Source: Thalassocella blandensis (GTDB lineage Bacteria > Pseudomonadota > Gammaproteobacteria > Pseudomonadales > Cellvibrionaceae). Taken from it: DNA of 64,000 nucleotides. The DNA is taken from positions 1 through 64,000 of the forward strand of contig CABFPG010000007.1 in the NCBI GenBank assembly GCA_902141825.1, written 5' to 3'. The position numbers and the translations under genes are program-made. Under the pieces are notes generated by a model. It was not told the DNA's origin. It searched no databases and saw only the letters and a program-made list of their open reading frames with translations. This document shows, one piece after another, positions 1-6,573 of this stretch. Positions within the stretch are counted from its first letter, which is position 1. Each line of letters opens with the position of its first letter.

Positions 1-132
1 CTTCTCAATCGGCTTCTTACCATCCACTATCTCATCAATCGAAGTGTTCCCCGAATTAGTTGAAATAGAATTTGATTTACAGCCAAATATAAATATAAAT
101 ATAAAAATGATGAGTACTGATAATTTCTTCAT
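1..132 (-). CDS. Cassette-borne lipoprotein, cut by the window edge
   Basis: On the minus strand an ATG at 132-130 opens a frame of 44 codons that is still open at the window edge. The product starts MKKLSVLIIF, continues with a run of Ile/Phe and then GCKS, so it has a positively charged start, a short hydrophobic core and a lipobox-like FGC at residues 16-18, followed by a Ser/Asn-rich stretch. It is most likely a type II signal peptide of a small lipoprotein. The gene begins just inside the core of the first attC, as integron cassette genes do. The rest lies outside the window, so no function can be proposed. Confidence 0.6.
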   Translation of the reverse strand, partial: MKKLSVLIIFIFIFIFGCKSNSISTNSGNTSIDEIVDGKKPIEK

Positions 133-145
133 TCAAACCCCATGA

Positions 146-232
146 ATTTAACGCCGCGCTTACCGGCGAGAAAAAGCGCAGCTTTTTTGAGTCCAGGCAG
201 CTTGCTGCCGTTGGTAGAGCGCTTTGTTAAAT
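146..232 (-). repeat. attC site 1
   Basis: On the minus strand the site runs from ATTTAAC (232-226, R'') to GTTAAAT (152-146, R'). Both cores match the RYYYAAC and GTTRRRY consensus exactly. The inner arms AAAGCGC and GCGCGGCG flank a central palindrome that contains GCAGCAAGCTGC. It lies directly after the stop codon of the 227-562 gene, and the R'' overlaps that stop. Confidence 0.85.
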
Positions 233-562
233 GTTTTTACCAAGCACATGCTCAGCAATTTGAAATGCAGCATACCTTGCTTGACCTTTTTGAGGATAGT
301 CATCTGGGACTACCTCTATCTCTTGAACCTGAAGATTGCCACCATATTTTTGGTTTGCTTCCTGAACACCATCTAGAACCTCGCCTAAATGACGGTCCAG
401 ATCAAATAGTATTTTGGCTTCGCTCTGGTCTTTGCCGAGTCGTTTGACAACAAGTACCCCATTCTCCGATGTTTTGCCAAATTTAATCGACACCAACACA
501 CAACCCGGCCCTGTTACATGCTGCCTCCGATAATATGTATTTTGTGTGATGCTCATAGACAT
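227..562 (-). CDS. Cassette-encoded hypothetical protein, 111 aa
   Basis: I do not recognise this family. The 111-residue product has no signal peptide or membrane segment and looks like a small soluble alpha/beta protein. It ends in a pattern (YPQKGQARYAAFQIAEHVL) in which a Tyr/Pro turn precedes a final helix. The first ATG overlaps the R' core of attC 2, so the second ATG at 556 (MSITQNTYY) is an equally good start; neither has a strong ribosome-binding site. The stop codon lies within the R'' core of attC 1, giving a very compact cassette. Translation may depend on a transcript coming from the right. Confidence 0.65.
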   Translation of the reverse strand: MSMSITQNTYYRRQHVTGPGCVLVSIKFGKTSENGVLVVKRLGKDQSEAKILFDLDRHLGEVLDGVQEANQKYGGNLQVQEIEVVPDDYPQKGQARYAAFQIAEHVLGKNI

Positions 563-672
563 TTAACGCCCATCAACAGCGGCAGCCGAAACGTTTTTGC
601 GGGCGTAACGCGCAGTTTTGGCTGTCCAGCCGGTGCCGAAGGCACGGGCGTCGCTGGTTGTAATTGTTAGTG
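561..672 (-). repeat. attC site 2
   Basis: It is bounded by GTTAAAT (567-561 on the minus strand, R') and CACTAAC (672-666, R'', one mismatch to consensus). Internal arms GGCAGCC and GGCTGTC pair imperfectly. It separates the 111-aa gene from an ORF-less segment. Confidence 0.75.
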
Positions 673-953
673 CTTCCGAAGTTGGCAACAATTAAATATT
701 CTATGGCACCAAACCCCTGCTTGGTGCCGAATTTACATTCCCGCTTACTGGCTGTCTCGCCGCTTTACAGGGAATACCCATAAAAAAGTACCACCACTTC
801 AGCAACTCCGTAGTTCAAGAATACAGGGCATAGCTTAATCTGCGCTGCTCTTCTCAACTAAAAGACAAGCGCTGAAGGCCATGCTGAAATTCTTACCGGC
901 ACTTTTCGAAAGATACTCGCACCAGGCAAGCTACCTTTGGAAAAACCCCTTCG
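673..953 (-). other. ORF-less integron cassette
   Basis: The segment between attC 2 and attC 3 is about 280 bp and contains no open frame of useful length on either strand. On the minus strand it begins directly after GTTAGTG. A short inverted repeat, GGCACCAA...TTGGTGCC at about 701-738, is present. ORF-less cassettes in other integrons can carry promoters, antisense RNAs or decayed genes; nothing in this sequence decides between these. Confidence 0.55.
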
Positions 954-1064
954 CACTAACTTCGCTATAAATTGCGGCTTTGGAGCTGGTTGTTTTGTGG
1001 TAGCGTAACGTTGAGCCACAAAACAAGCGACGAAAAATCCGTCAATTTGATAGCCTTGTTAACT
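954..1064 (-). repeat. attC site 3
   Basis: The cores are GTTAGTG (960-954 on the minus strand) and AGTTAAC/GTTAACT at 1064-1058. The interior carries a strong arm pair, TTGTTTTGTGG and CCACAAAACAA, separated by the TAGCGTAACGTTGAG spacer. It lies just downstream of the cbrC-like stop codon at 1072. Confidence 0.7.
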
Positions 1065-1071
1065 TTTGACA

Positions 1072-1599
1072 CTACGTAAAGTCCATTGTATAGATAACTT
1101 TCGAGCATTCAGGGCACTTGAATTTGTATACAGCCGGATTTCCGCCCTTTTCATAATGCTCAAGGGTGTTTTGCCAAACATCCGGCTTTATCATTTCAGC
1201 ACGAAGAAAGTTATTTAGCGATTCACCAGATAATTCAGCTAGCGCTTGTTTATCCGCATCACCATGGAACTCGCAGGCGGTTCCACAGTGAGCCTGCCAT
1301 ACTTCTTGCTGCCAGGAATTATACCCAGGAGTTCTCTCACACACTTCAGAGATGACATCTTCTGATATTCCGGCTTCTTGCAAAGGATAATCGTCAGAGA
1401 ACATGCCATTAAATTTTCTCGCTGCCGATCCATCTGCTATGCACCATGGACAAATAAATTCAATTTCTTCTTCAGCGTAAAGGTTGGAAGTATATATAAA
1501 ACCTCTAGCCTCTTCGCAGCACTCGCACACTTCAGCACTTTCCATGATTGCACCCGTAGAAATTGGATCTGGGTGGTATTTAAACTTCGGGAATTCCAC
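1072..1599 (-). CDS. CbrC family (UPF0167) protein
   Basis: The product matches the CbrC/UPF0167 family: FPKFKYHPDP at the start, VCECC at about residues 24-28, FICPWCIADGSA in the middle and a C-terminal KCPECSK pair. The three Cys pairs suggest zinc binding. E. coli CbrC is linked to colicin E2 tolerance, but its biochemical role is not established. The frame can be extended to an ATG at 1626, but that ATG sits inside attC 4. A GTG at 1599-1597 follows AGGAG with ideal spacing and gives MEFPKFKYHP, the usual family start, so I chose it. It is carried as an integron cassette. Confidence 0.8.
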   Translation of the reverse strand: MEFPKFKYHPDPISTGAIMESAEVCECCEEARGFIYTSNLYAEEEIEFICPWCIADGSAARKFNGMFSDDYPLQEAGISEDVISEVCERTPGYNSWQQEVWQAHCGTACEFHGDADKQALAELSGESLNNFLRAEMIKPDVWQNTLEHYEKGGNPAVYKFKCPECSKVIYTMDFT

Positions 1600-1614
1600 G
1601 ATTTCTCCTAAGAA

Positions 1615-1704
1615 AGTTAACGTCAATGTAAACGGCGAGCGACGCAGGAGCGAGTCCAGCGGAATGCCGCAGGCATGTAGCGTTGTTTGACATTTTTGTT
1701 AGGT
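1615..1704 (-). repeat. attC site 4
   Basis: The R'' core ACCTAAC (1704-1698 on the minus strand) matches consensus and follows the stop of the next gene directly. The R' core is GTTAACT (1621-1615). The interior holds GCGACGC and GCATGCCTGCGGCATT-type arms. About 90 bp long. Confidence 0.75.
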
Positions 1705-1707
1705 TCC

Positions 1708-2157
1708 TCAGCTATCGAAGCCTAACCCGCATGATTCACCATTATGAAAAAATACTCTCCAGAGTCGATTTTCATTCTCTGGACCAAGTAAATAATAGAT
1801 ATATTCATGATTCTTATCTACAGAAAATGAAATCTCTTCAATATACAAGCCTTGAACCTCGTTTAGGTCTTCCGGGCTTTCGTGAATAGAAGGTAAAAGA
1901 CCAATGAATTTTTCTTTTTCTGTTTTAAGCATTGCAGCTATTTGATCAGGGTTGGAAAGTATCTTTCGCGCGCAATCTATATTTCTCGCTTCTGGAAGGA
2001 CGTAATTTCTTTTATTGAGAAAGACAAACTTAAAGCCATTAAATTGACCAAACCATTCGCTATTTTTATGATCCCAATTTATCTCTCCAAGCACATCGTC
2101 TTGATAAGAGGCTCCAACCCCAGGCTTTTTCCCAAAGAAAAATTCCGTGAACTTCAT
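1708..2157 (-). CDS. Cassette-encoded hypothetical protein, 149 aa
   Basis: This is a soluble protein rich in aromatic and acidic residues, with no signal peptide. Its C-terminal half reads YIYYLLGPENENRLWRVF followed by NGESCGLGFDS. The alternating beta-rich pattern ending in a Gly-Phe-Asp turn is reminiscent of small DUF-type proteins found in bacterial gene cassettes and toxin/immunity neighbourhoods. I cannot place it in a named family with confidence. The ATG at 2157 lies 10 nt after the R' core of attC 5, and the stop abuts attC 4, so it fills its cassette completely. Codon use is AT-rich relative to the housekeeping genes further right. Confidence 0.7.
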   Translation of the reverse strand: MKFTEFFFGKKPGVGASYQDDVLGEINWDHKNSEWFGQFNGFKFVFLNKRNYVLPEARNIDCARKILSNPDQIAAMLKTEKEKFIGLLPSIHESPEDLNEVQGLYIEEISFSVDKNHEYIYYLLGPENENRLWRVFFHNGESCGLGFDS

Positions 2158-2166
2158 GACTTCTGC

Positions 2167-2262
2167 ACCTAACGTCGTTTTAATGGGCGAGCAATGCGCA
2201 GCATTGGGAGTCCAATGGAAGCCACGTAGTGGCTGGAATGTGCATTGAAAACCTTGTTATGC
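2167..2262 (-). repeat. attC site 5
   Basis: Bounded by GTTAGGT (2173-2167 on the minus strand, exact consensus) and GCATAAC (2262-2256). The interior shows two stacked palindromes, AATGCGCAGCATT and CCACGTAGTGG. It follows the stop of the 99-aa membrane protein gene. Confidence 0.8.
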
Positions 2263-2274
2263 ATTACCTCTATT

Positions 2275-2574
2275 TTAATACTCACAAGCTTTTAGTTCGT
2301 AATTAAATCTACCACCAGAATCCAAGCATGTGCCTACATCTATCCACACAAAAACTGCATCATATAAAAGATATATAAAAATACCTAAGAAAATCCAGGA
2401 TACAATGCCGACAAGTAATGCAACTAGACCATCTGGATTTACTTTTTTAAATGGTCGACAAACCAGATACCCCATCCCTTTAACAAGAAATTCAAAAATA
2501 ACATCGACGAGGACCCACCCGATAAATCTTAAAATGCTTCCAAAAATACCTTCTGCTATTGTATCAATTGGCAT
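2275..2574 (-). CDS. Small cassette membrane protein, 99 aa
   Basis: The sequence shows two or three hydrophobic segments: about residues 8-30, less hydrophobic and possibly amphipathic around 28-40, and a clear transmembrane helix at about 50-72 (LVALLVGIVSWIFLGIFIYL). The tail CLDSGGRFNYELKACEY has two cysteines that could form a periplasmic disulfide. Proteins with this layout and a CRPF motif before the main helix are recurrent in integron arrays, but no function is known to me. The ATG at 2574 follows GGTG at useful spacing. The gene lies between attC 5 and attC 6. Confidence 0.7.
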   Translation of the reverse strand: MPIDTIAEGIFGSILRFIGWVLVDVIFEFLVKGMGYLVCRPFKKVNPDGLVALLVGIVSWIFLGIFIYLLYDAVFVWIDVGTCLDSGGRFNYELKACEY

Positions 2575-2588
2575 AAATCACCGTAGAG

Positions 2589-2669
2589 GCATAACGCCAA
2601 GGTTTGGGGCGCGACGCCAGGAGCGTCCCGCCGCGCTTTTCAGCGGCAAACAAGACCGCCTTGTTAGAT
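2589..2669 (-). repeat. attC site 6
   Basis: Cores are GTTATGC (2595-2589 on the minus strand) and ATCTAAC (2669-2663). The arms GGCGGTCTTG and the GCGGGACGCTCC/GGCGTCGC region form an imperfect palindrome. The R'' core overlaps the stop region of the DUF2059-like gene. Confidence 0.8.
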
Positions 2670-3166
2670 TATTTACTGTTTCCCTCAACAATGCTTTTCA
2701 ATTCCTTATCATATTTTTTTCTCGTTTCCATTCCAAACTCCAAGATTCTACGGGCCATCTCGTTATCAAGCGATGCATCACTCAGATTTATAGAGGATAC
2801 AAATTTTTTTCCTAGGTCTGTTTCTATAAATTTAAGGATCTCAGATTTTTCTGATTCAGTAAATTGCTCAGAGAATGTGGTATTCCAGTATGTGAATAAG
2901 TCCTGAGTCGAGAGCACTTGGCTCGCCTCTTGAACTGTAGAATCTATTAATGTTCTAAGTTTTGAGGATTGCTCAGAATTTAAACCTTGTTGTTGAACCA
3001 ACATTCCATAAGCCGCCTCGCTACTTTGCAGAGTTTTCTGTCGAATCTGATTGATCTTTGCTTCTATCTCTTCGTTTTTCCCTAACTGTTCAGAAAAATT
3101 AGGCAGATCTTGTGCTTCAACTGAGAAGCTAAAAATCAAGAGAGTTAAAATTACAATAGATTTCAC
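2669..3166 (-). CDS. Secreted DUF2059-like protein
   Basis: A clear signal peptide (MKSIVILTLLIFSFSVEA, cleavage before QDL) precedes a helical, Glu/Gln/Ser-rich domain. The segment FTESEKSEILKFIETDLGKKF is typical of DUF2059 proteins, which carry a T-x-E-x-x-x-x-x-x-F-Y-x-S-x-x-G-K-K-F pattern. The role of DUF2059 is unknown; the protein should be periplasmic. The start is GTG at 3166, 23 nt downstream of the R' core of attC 7, with GAGA as a weak ribosome-binding site. The stop overlaps the R'' core of attC 6, so the gene occupies a full cassette. Confidence 0.75.
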   Translation of the reverse strand: MKSIVILTLLIFSFSVEAQDLPNFSEQLGKNEEIEAKINQIRQKTLQSSEAAYGMLVQQQGLNSEQSSKLRTLIDSTVQEASQVLSTQDLFTYWNTTFSEQFTESEKSEILKFIETDLGKKFVSSINLSDASLDNEMARRILEFGMETRKKYDKELKSIVEGNSK

Positions 3167-3182
3167 TTAATTTCTCGTAATA

Positions 3183-3293
3183 ATCTAACGCTGAGTGCAG
3201 CGGCAGTTTGTTCCGTAGCTTTTTGCGCTAGCGTAGAGACCAGCAAAAGAAAAGCTACGGAACAAACTGTCCGACTGGCACTACTTGTTATAT
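3183..3293 (-). repeat. attC site 7
   Basis: Cores are GTTAGAT (3189-3183 on the minus strand, exact consensus) and ATATAAC (3293-3287). The interior has a long near-perfect palindrome: AGTTTGTTCCGTAGCTTTT pairs with AAAAGCTACGGAACAAACT across a 30-nt spacer. This is the most perfect stem of the eight sites. Confidence 0.85.
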
Positions 3294-3294
3294 T

Positions 3295-3864
3295 CTATAT
3301 GCCGACAATATTTTTAATATCTCTATCATTGAGAAAAAATATTGGGGCTCCAAGTGGTTCGCTATGGTTATTCATGACGCACAACCCAGAATATATCCCT
3401 TTAGACAAAAGAAAGTTTTCGTCTTCGGGAATCTCAAAGGGCTGCGTAAAGTGAAAACCGTACTTTTCATAAAAGGCTACTTTATCTGACGGGCAAAGCA
3501 GACATATTTTGGGTTCATTTTCTGAAAGAGATGTCAGTATCTGCCGACCTATACCACGCCCTCGGAACTCTTCTTTTACGTATATTTTATGAAGATACTT
3601 TGGAAAATTAGGGTCTGGATGTACAAAGAGCATGGCATAACCGTATAGATCCTGTTCATTGTGAGAAATTGCTATTCGCAAGTGGCCGGCCTTATAGCAC
3701 TCTTCTAACACCGAGATTATGTAGGTCAATGCGTTTTCACGATCATTCTCATCAAGCGCGATGAAATATGTAAAAAGGCTTGGGCTTAGAGCCAAGTCTG
3801 CGAGCATGCCCGAAGACTCAAGATCATATATTTCATTTAGAAAATAATCAGCGGTGTATTCCAT
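3295..3864 (-). CDS. GNAT family N-acetyltransferase
   Basis: The central region LHKIYVKEEFRGRGIGRQIL contains the acetyl-CoA pyrophosphate-binding motif A (R-G-R-G-I-G) of GNAT acetyltransferases, preceded by beta strands and followed by a CLLCPSDKVAFYEKYGF segment that matches motif B. The product is 189 aa, slightly longer than a minimal GNAT domain because of about 25 extra C-terminal residues. The acceptor substrate cannot be read from sequence. The ATG at 3864 has a good GGAG site six bases upstream. It is the first intact gene of the array next to the integrase remnant; GNATs are common cassette cargo. Confidence 0.85.
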   Translation of the reverse strand: MEYTADYFLNEIYDLESSGMLADLALSPSLFTYFIALDENDRENALTYIISVLEECYKAGHLRIAISHNEQDLYGYAMLFVHPDPNFPKYLHKIYVKEEFRGRGIGRQILTSLSENEPKICLLCPSDKVAFYEKYGFHFTQPFEIPEDENFLLSKGIYSGLCVMNNHSEPLGAPIFFLNDRDIKNIVGI

Positions 3865-3887
3865 GCAGGGCTCCGTACTTGAGAAAA

Positions 3888-3989
3888 ATATAACGCCGTG
3901 TTTAACTGCGAGTATAAGGTGCGCGACGCGCAGCTTATGCGAGTCATTGGCACCAACGGTGCCAACTTGGTTAGAACACTTTGTTAGTG
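3888..3989 (-). repeat. attC site 8
   Basis: Cores are GTTATAT (3894-3888 on the minus strand) and CACTAAC (3989-3983). The outer arms AACAAAGTGTT and AACACGGCGTT are nearly complementary, and the interior contains GGCACCGTTGGTGCC and GCTGCGCGTCGCGC palindromes. It lies upstream of the acetyltransferase gene. Confidence 0.75.
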
Positions 3990-4670
3990 GTGTAACACCA
4001 AACGCAAAAGTAAAGTGCTTGCACTTAACCCGCAGACAAATGAATTAATGACAAGAATACCAATATTTTCCTTGCCACAAAACTTACTTATTGGCACCAG
4101 GAGCGAACGGCTTGAGATATGAAACAGCACGTTCCTTGATGCCGAAATAGCTTTTTAAAAAGCATAAAGCTACAACTTTGAAAACACTCTCTTATTGGCA
4201 CTGTTACTTTAAAGCTGCCGCTTACTTGCTTTGCCACTGCATGCCAAAAACAACCACTAACATTTGTATATATCGCATGCGCAATATGCACCTTATCTAC
4301 TTTCTAGATAATCAAACCAAGTTACTGAAAAACAAGAAATAAAATACGAATTGAACATTCCTTGTTTGCAGAAAATTGCGCATGCGCGGTTTTGCACTTT
4401 TAAGCGTGCGGACTATCCCCCCATCAGATTAAATTAAGCCTTTGAATCTAAAGCGGTTTTTATTTTTTTAAGGGGTCAATGTAGGAATAACTTAGCATAA
4501 TCTAGGCGGTAAACCGAGCAAAAATTGCTGTTTTCTTGCGACTTTCACTATGCAGCTGTATGCACACAGCATCTGGATTAATATATTTCTATCAAAAGAA
4601 TAAGCCATGCTCATATAAGGATATATATGCCAAACGTTCAAACGAATCATATCCTTGTTATCTTCTATAT
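3990..4670. other. Gene-free stretch between array and intI remnant (candidate decayed cassette and attI region)
   Basis: No convincing gene is present. A core-like GTTAGTG on the minus strand at 4255-4261 suggests that 3990-4254 is a first, ORF-less or decayed cassette and that attI-like sequence lies between about 4262 and 4670. A short palindrome GCTTTTTAAAAAGC occurs at about 4150-4163. The short frames present (for example 4088-4291 and 4492-4734 on the minus strand) show no family resemblance, and the second overlaps the integrase remnant. Confidence 0.5.
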
Positions 4671-5313
4671 GAAGGATGCACGTAGTGACGCTTTTACGTA
4701 AAGCAAACAATTCAAACTTGCATTTACTTAACAAAAGAATTCACACATTTTCACACTGAGCGACATGGGGGATGGCGCAGTAGAAGCTTATCTGAGGTAA
4801 CTGGTATTGAAACGGAGTGTAGCCGTGCAAGTACTATCTATCGTATTAAAAGGTCTTGTATTCATGCTTAAAGGAGTTGTAAAAAGCTACCATCTGTAAA
4901 TGTGCAAAAATTTTCTATAGTTTTAATTAGCGATGACGAGCGTGAGCTAGTATTACAACCACCCAAACAGCAATAATTTCCTTGCGCCTAGATGTATCGT
5001 TGTGGTTTACGATTGAAGAAAACGATGAGGTTACGGGTTCAGGATATGAATTTTAATGACAATTGTATTCGCAGGCATCATAGGGATATAACGATTTTGC
5101 AGAGTGCGTAAAGAAGAACCGGCATTTAAAAAAGCGTTTCTCAACACTCTTTGTGCCACACGTTTATTGATGCCTGGAACTGACATCAGAGCAGATCAAG
5201 GCCAGCTCGGGCACGGCGACATTGTAATACTCACGTTTTTAAATAAAGGAGCTGTTGGTGTTTGCAGTCCCCAATCCAACATTTTGAATAAGTTGCATCA
5301 ACGTATTTCGTAG
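4671..5313 (+). pseudogene. intI: Integron integrase (intI) remnant
   Basis: Read in shifting plus-strand frames, this region aligns with an IntI-type tyrosine recombinase. At 4689 onward the frame gives RFYVKQTIQTCIYLTKEF then THFHTERH, matching the N-terminal RHYS..TE..Y..WI.RFI.FH..RHP motif. At 4777 onward it gives AVEAYLR, a stop, then LVLKRSVAVQVLS, matching the EAFLT.LAVER.VA.STQ segment. At 4992 onward it gives MYRCGLRLKKTMRLRVQDM, matching box I (LYG.GLRL.E.LRLRV.D). At about 5137 onward it gives FLNTLCATRLLMPGTDIR, then LGHGDI and LNKGAVGVCSP, matching box II and the IntI C-terminus. The box II His and Arg and the catalytic Tyr are replaced, about 80 residues between box I and box II are missing, and there are several stops. 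It is divergent from the cassettes, as expected. Confidence 0.85.
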
Positions 5314-6425
5314 TAGGCTTCTTCACTTATTTTATGGTATTTCCGAGCACCATCCATGTACTGTTTATATGATTGATACACTTTATTGAACACCGGGTCT
5401 TTTGGAGCCATTTCTTCGTATATTTCAAACGATGCCTGTTTGAATTTTTCGGTAACATCTTTGGGAAAAGGGCGAACATCTACTTTGTGCTTTTTAATAA
5501 GTTCTTCCAATGCACCATTATTGCTTGCAGTGTATTCATCAAGCATATCTTGGTTAATTGTCCGTGCTGCAACAGAAATGATTTGTTGCAGCTGAGGCGG
5601 CAAACTTTGATAGGCGTCTTTGTTAACGATGAATTCCAGTGTCGGTCCGGGTTCATGCCAACCAGGATAGTAATAGTACTTCGCAATTTCATGAAATCCG
5701 AAAGCGAGATCATTATACGGCCCAACCCATTCAGTAGCGTCAATAACGCCAGATTGTAGCGAGGTATATAATTCTCCACCCGGTATGTTCACTGCTGTTC
5801 CTCCCGCACGCGTAAACACTTCTCCACCTAATCCTGGAATACGCATTTTTAATCCCTGAATGTCGGCAATGGAATTAATTTCTTTGTTGAACCACCCGCC
5901 CATTTGTACGCCGGTATTTCCACCGGCAAAAGGAATTAAATTGAAAGGGGCATAGACTTCTCGCCACAAATCTAAACCACCTCCGTAATGTAACCATCCA
6001 TTCAGTTCCTGAACGTTCATGCCAAAAGGCACGGAGGTAAAGAAGGGAGCTGCGGGTATTTTCCCTTTCCAATAATAGGCAGCACTATGTCCCATTTCTA
6101 CGCTACCGGACGACACCGCACCGAAGACCCCCAGAGCAGGTACAATTTCATTCGCGCCATAAACTTTAATATTGAGTTGACCTTGACTGAGTTCGCCCAC
6201 CAGTTTGGCAAAATTTTCAGGAGCGAGACCTAGACCGGGGTACTTTTTTGGCCAAGTGGTGACGAGTTTCCAATTGTAAATTTTATCAGACTTTTGCTGC
6301 TCGCCTATAACATCATTACTTTGCGTTCCCGCGCTTTGCATGACCAGCGCGCTAAACAGCAATACACACAAAGCCAATAGCGCAACAATAGAAAGGGTCA
6401 TCCATTTCGAGTGATTATTTTGCAT
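5298..6425 (-). CDS. TRAP transporter substrate-binding protein (DctP family)
   Basis: This 375-aa protein has an N-terminal hydrophobic anchor or signal (about residues 10-32) followed by the DctP fold of TRAP transporters: WKLVTTWPKKYPGLG at the first strand, GANEIVPALGVFGAVSSGSVEMGH, then KMRIPGLGGEVF and GGELYTSLQSGVIDATEWVGP, the last being the conserved hinge segment with the Trp and Arg (MRIPG) that bind carboxylate ligands. It resembles the subgroup that binds 2-oxo acids. It should capture an organic acid in the periplasm, but no DctQ or DctM membrane subunits are next to it. The stop at 5298 overlaps the end of the intI remnant, so an ancestral boundary of the integron lies here. 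Confidence 0.88.
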   Translation of the reverse strand: MQNNHSKWMTLSIVALLALCVLLFSALVMQSAGTQSNDVIGEQQKSDKIYNWKLVTTWPKKYPGLGLAPENFAKLVGELSQGQLNIKVYGANEIVPALGVFGAVSSGSVEMGHSAAYYWKGKIPAAPFFTSVPFGMNVQELNGWLHYGGGLDLWREVYAPFNLIPFAGGNTGVQMGGWFNKEINSIADIQGLKMRIPGLGGEVFTRAGGTAVNIPGGELYTSLQSGVIDATEWVGPYNDLAFGFHEIAKYYYYPGWHEPGPTLEFIVNKDAYQSLPPQLQQIISVAARTINQDMLDEYTASNNGALEELIKKHKVDVRPFPKDVTEKFKQASFEIYEEMAPKDPVFNKVYQSYKQYMDGARKYHKISEEAYYEIR

Positions 6426-6573
6426 TTATTATTCTCGTTTTTAATTGTTTGGGAGCGTCTTGGTTTTCTTTGTACCTTGTTTGTTACTTTATGCCCTACT
6501 CTTAAATTTTTACTCTTAGCATTTTGCTTCCGTTCTTGTATTTTTAATGTTGCGTTGTTTGCACGGGCTTACT

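Larger units (their letters stand above)
1..4261 (-). mobile_element. Chromosomal integron cassette array (decaying)
   Basis: A series of small minus-strand genes, each separated by 80-112 bp sites bounded by GTTRRRY-like and RYYYAAC-like core sequences with an internal imperfect palindrome, is the hallmark of an integron cassette array. Eight such sites are listed separately. All genes point the same way (leftward), away from a divergently oriented integrase remnant to the right (about 4671-5313), which is the standard integron layout. The array continues past the left window edge. The last recognisable core, GTTAGTG on the minus strand, lies at 4255-4261 and may be the junction of the first cassette with attI. 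The assignment as an integron is firm; the exact limits of each site are estimates. Confidence 0.85.

Noticed and set aside
142-447. Plus-strand frame of 101 codons at the left edge
   Set aside because: It is the attC 1 site read through in one frame and then the antisense of the 111-aa cassette gene.
2330-2815. Plus-strand frame of 161 codons over 2330-2815
   Set aside because: It crosses attC 6 and is antisense to two cassette genes that have signal peptides, membrane helices and correct positions.
4088-4291. Minus-strand frame of 67 codons near the first cassette junction
   Set aside because: It starts across the GTTAGTG core and has unusual composition; I treat the area as a decayed or ORF-less cassette.
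4492-4734. Minus-strand frame of 80 codons
   Set aside because: It overlaps the start of the intI remnant, has no ribosome-binding site and no family resemblance.
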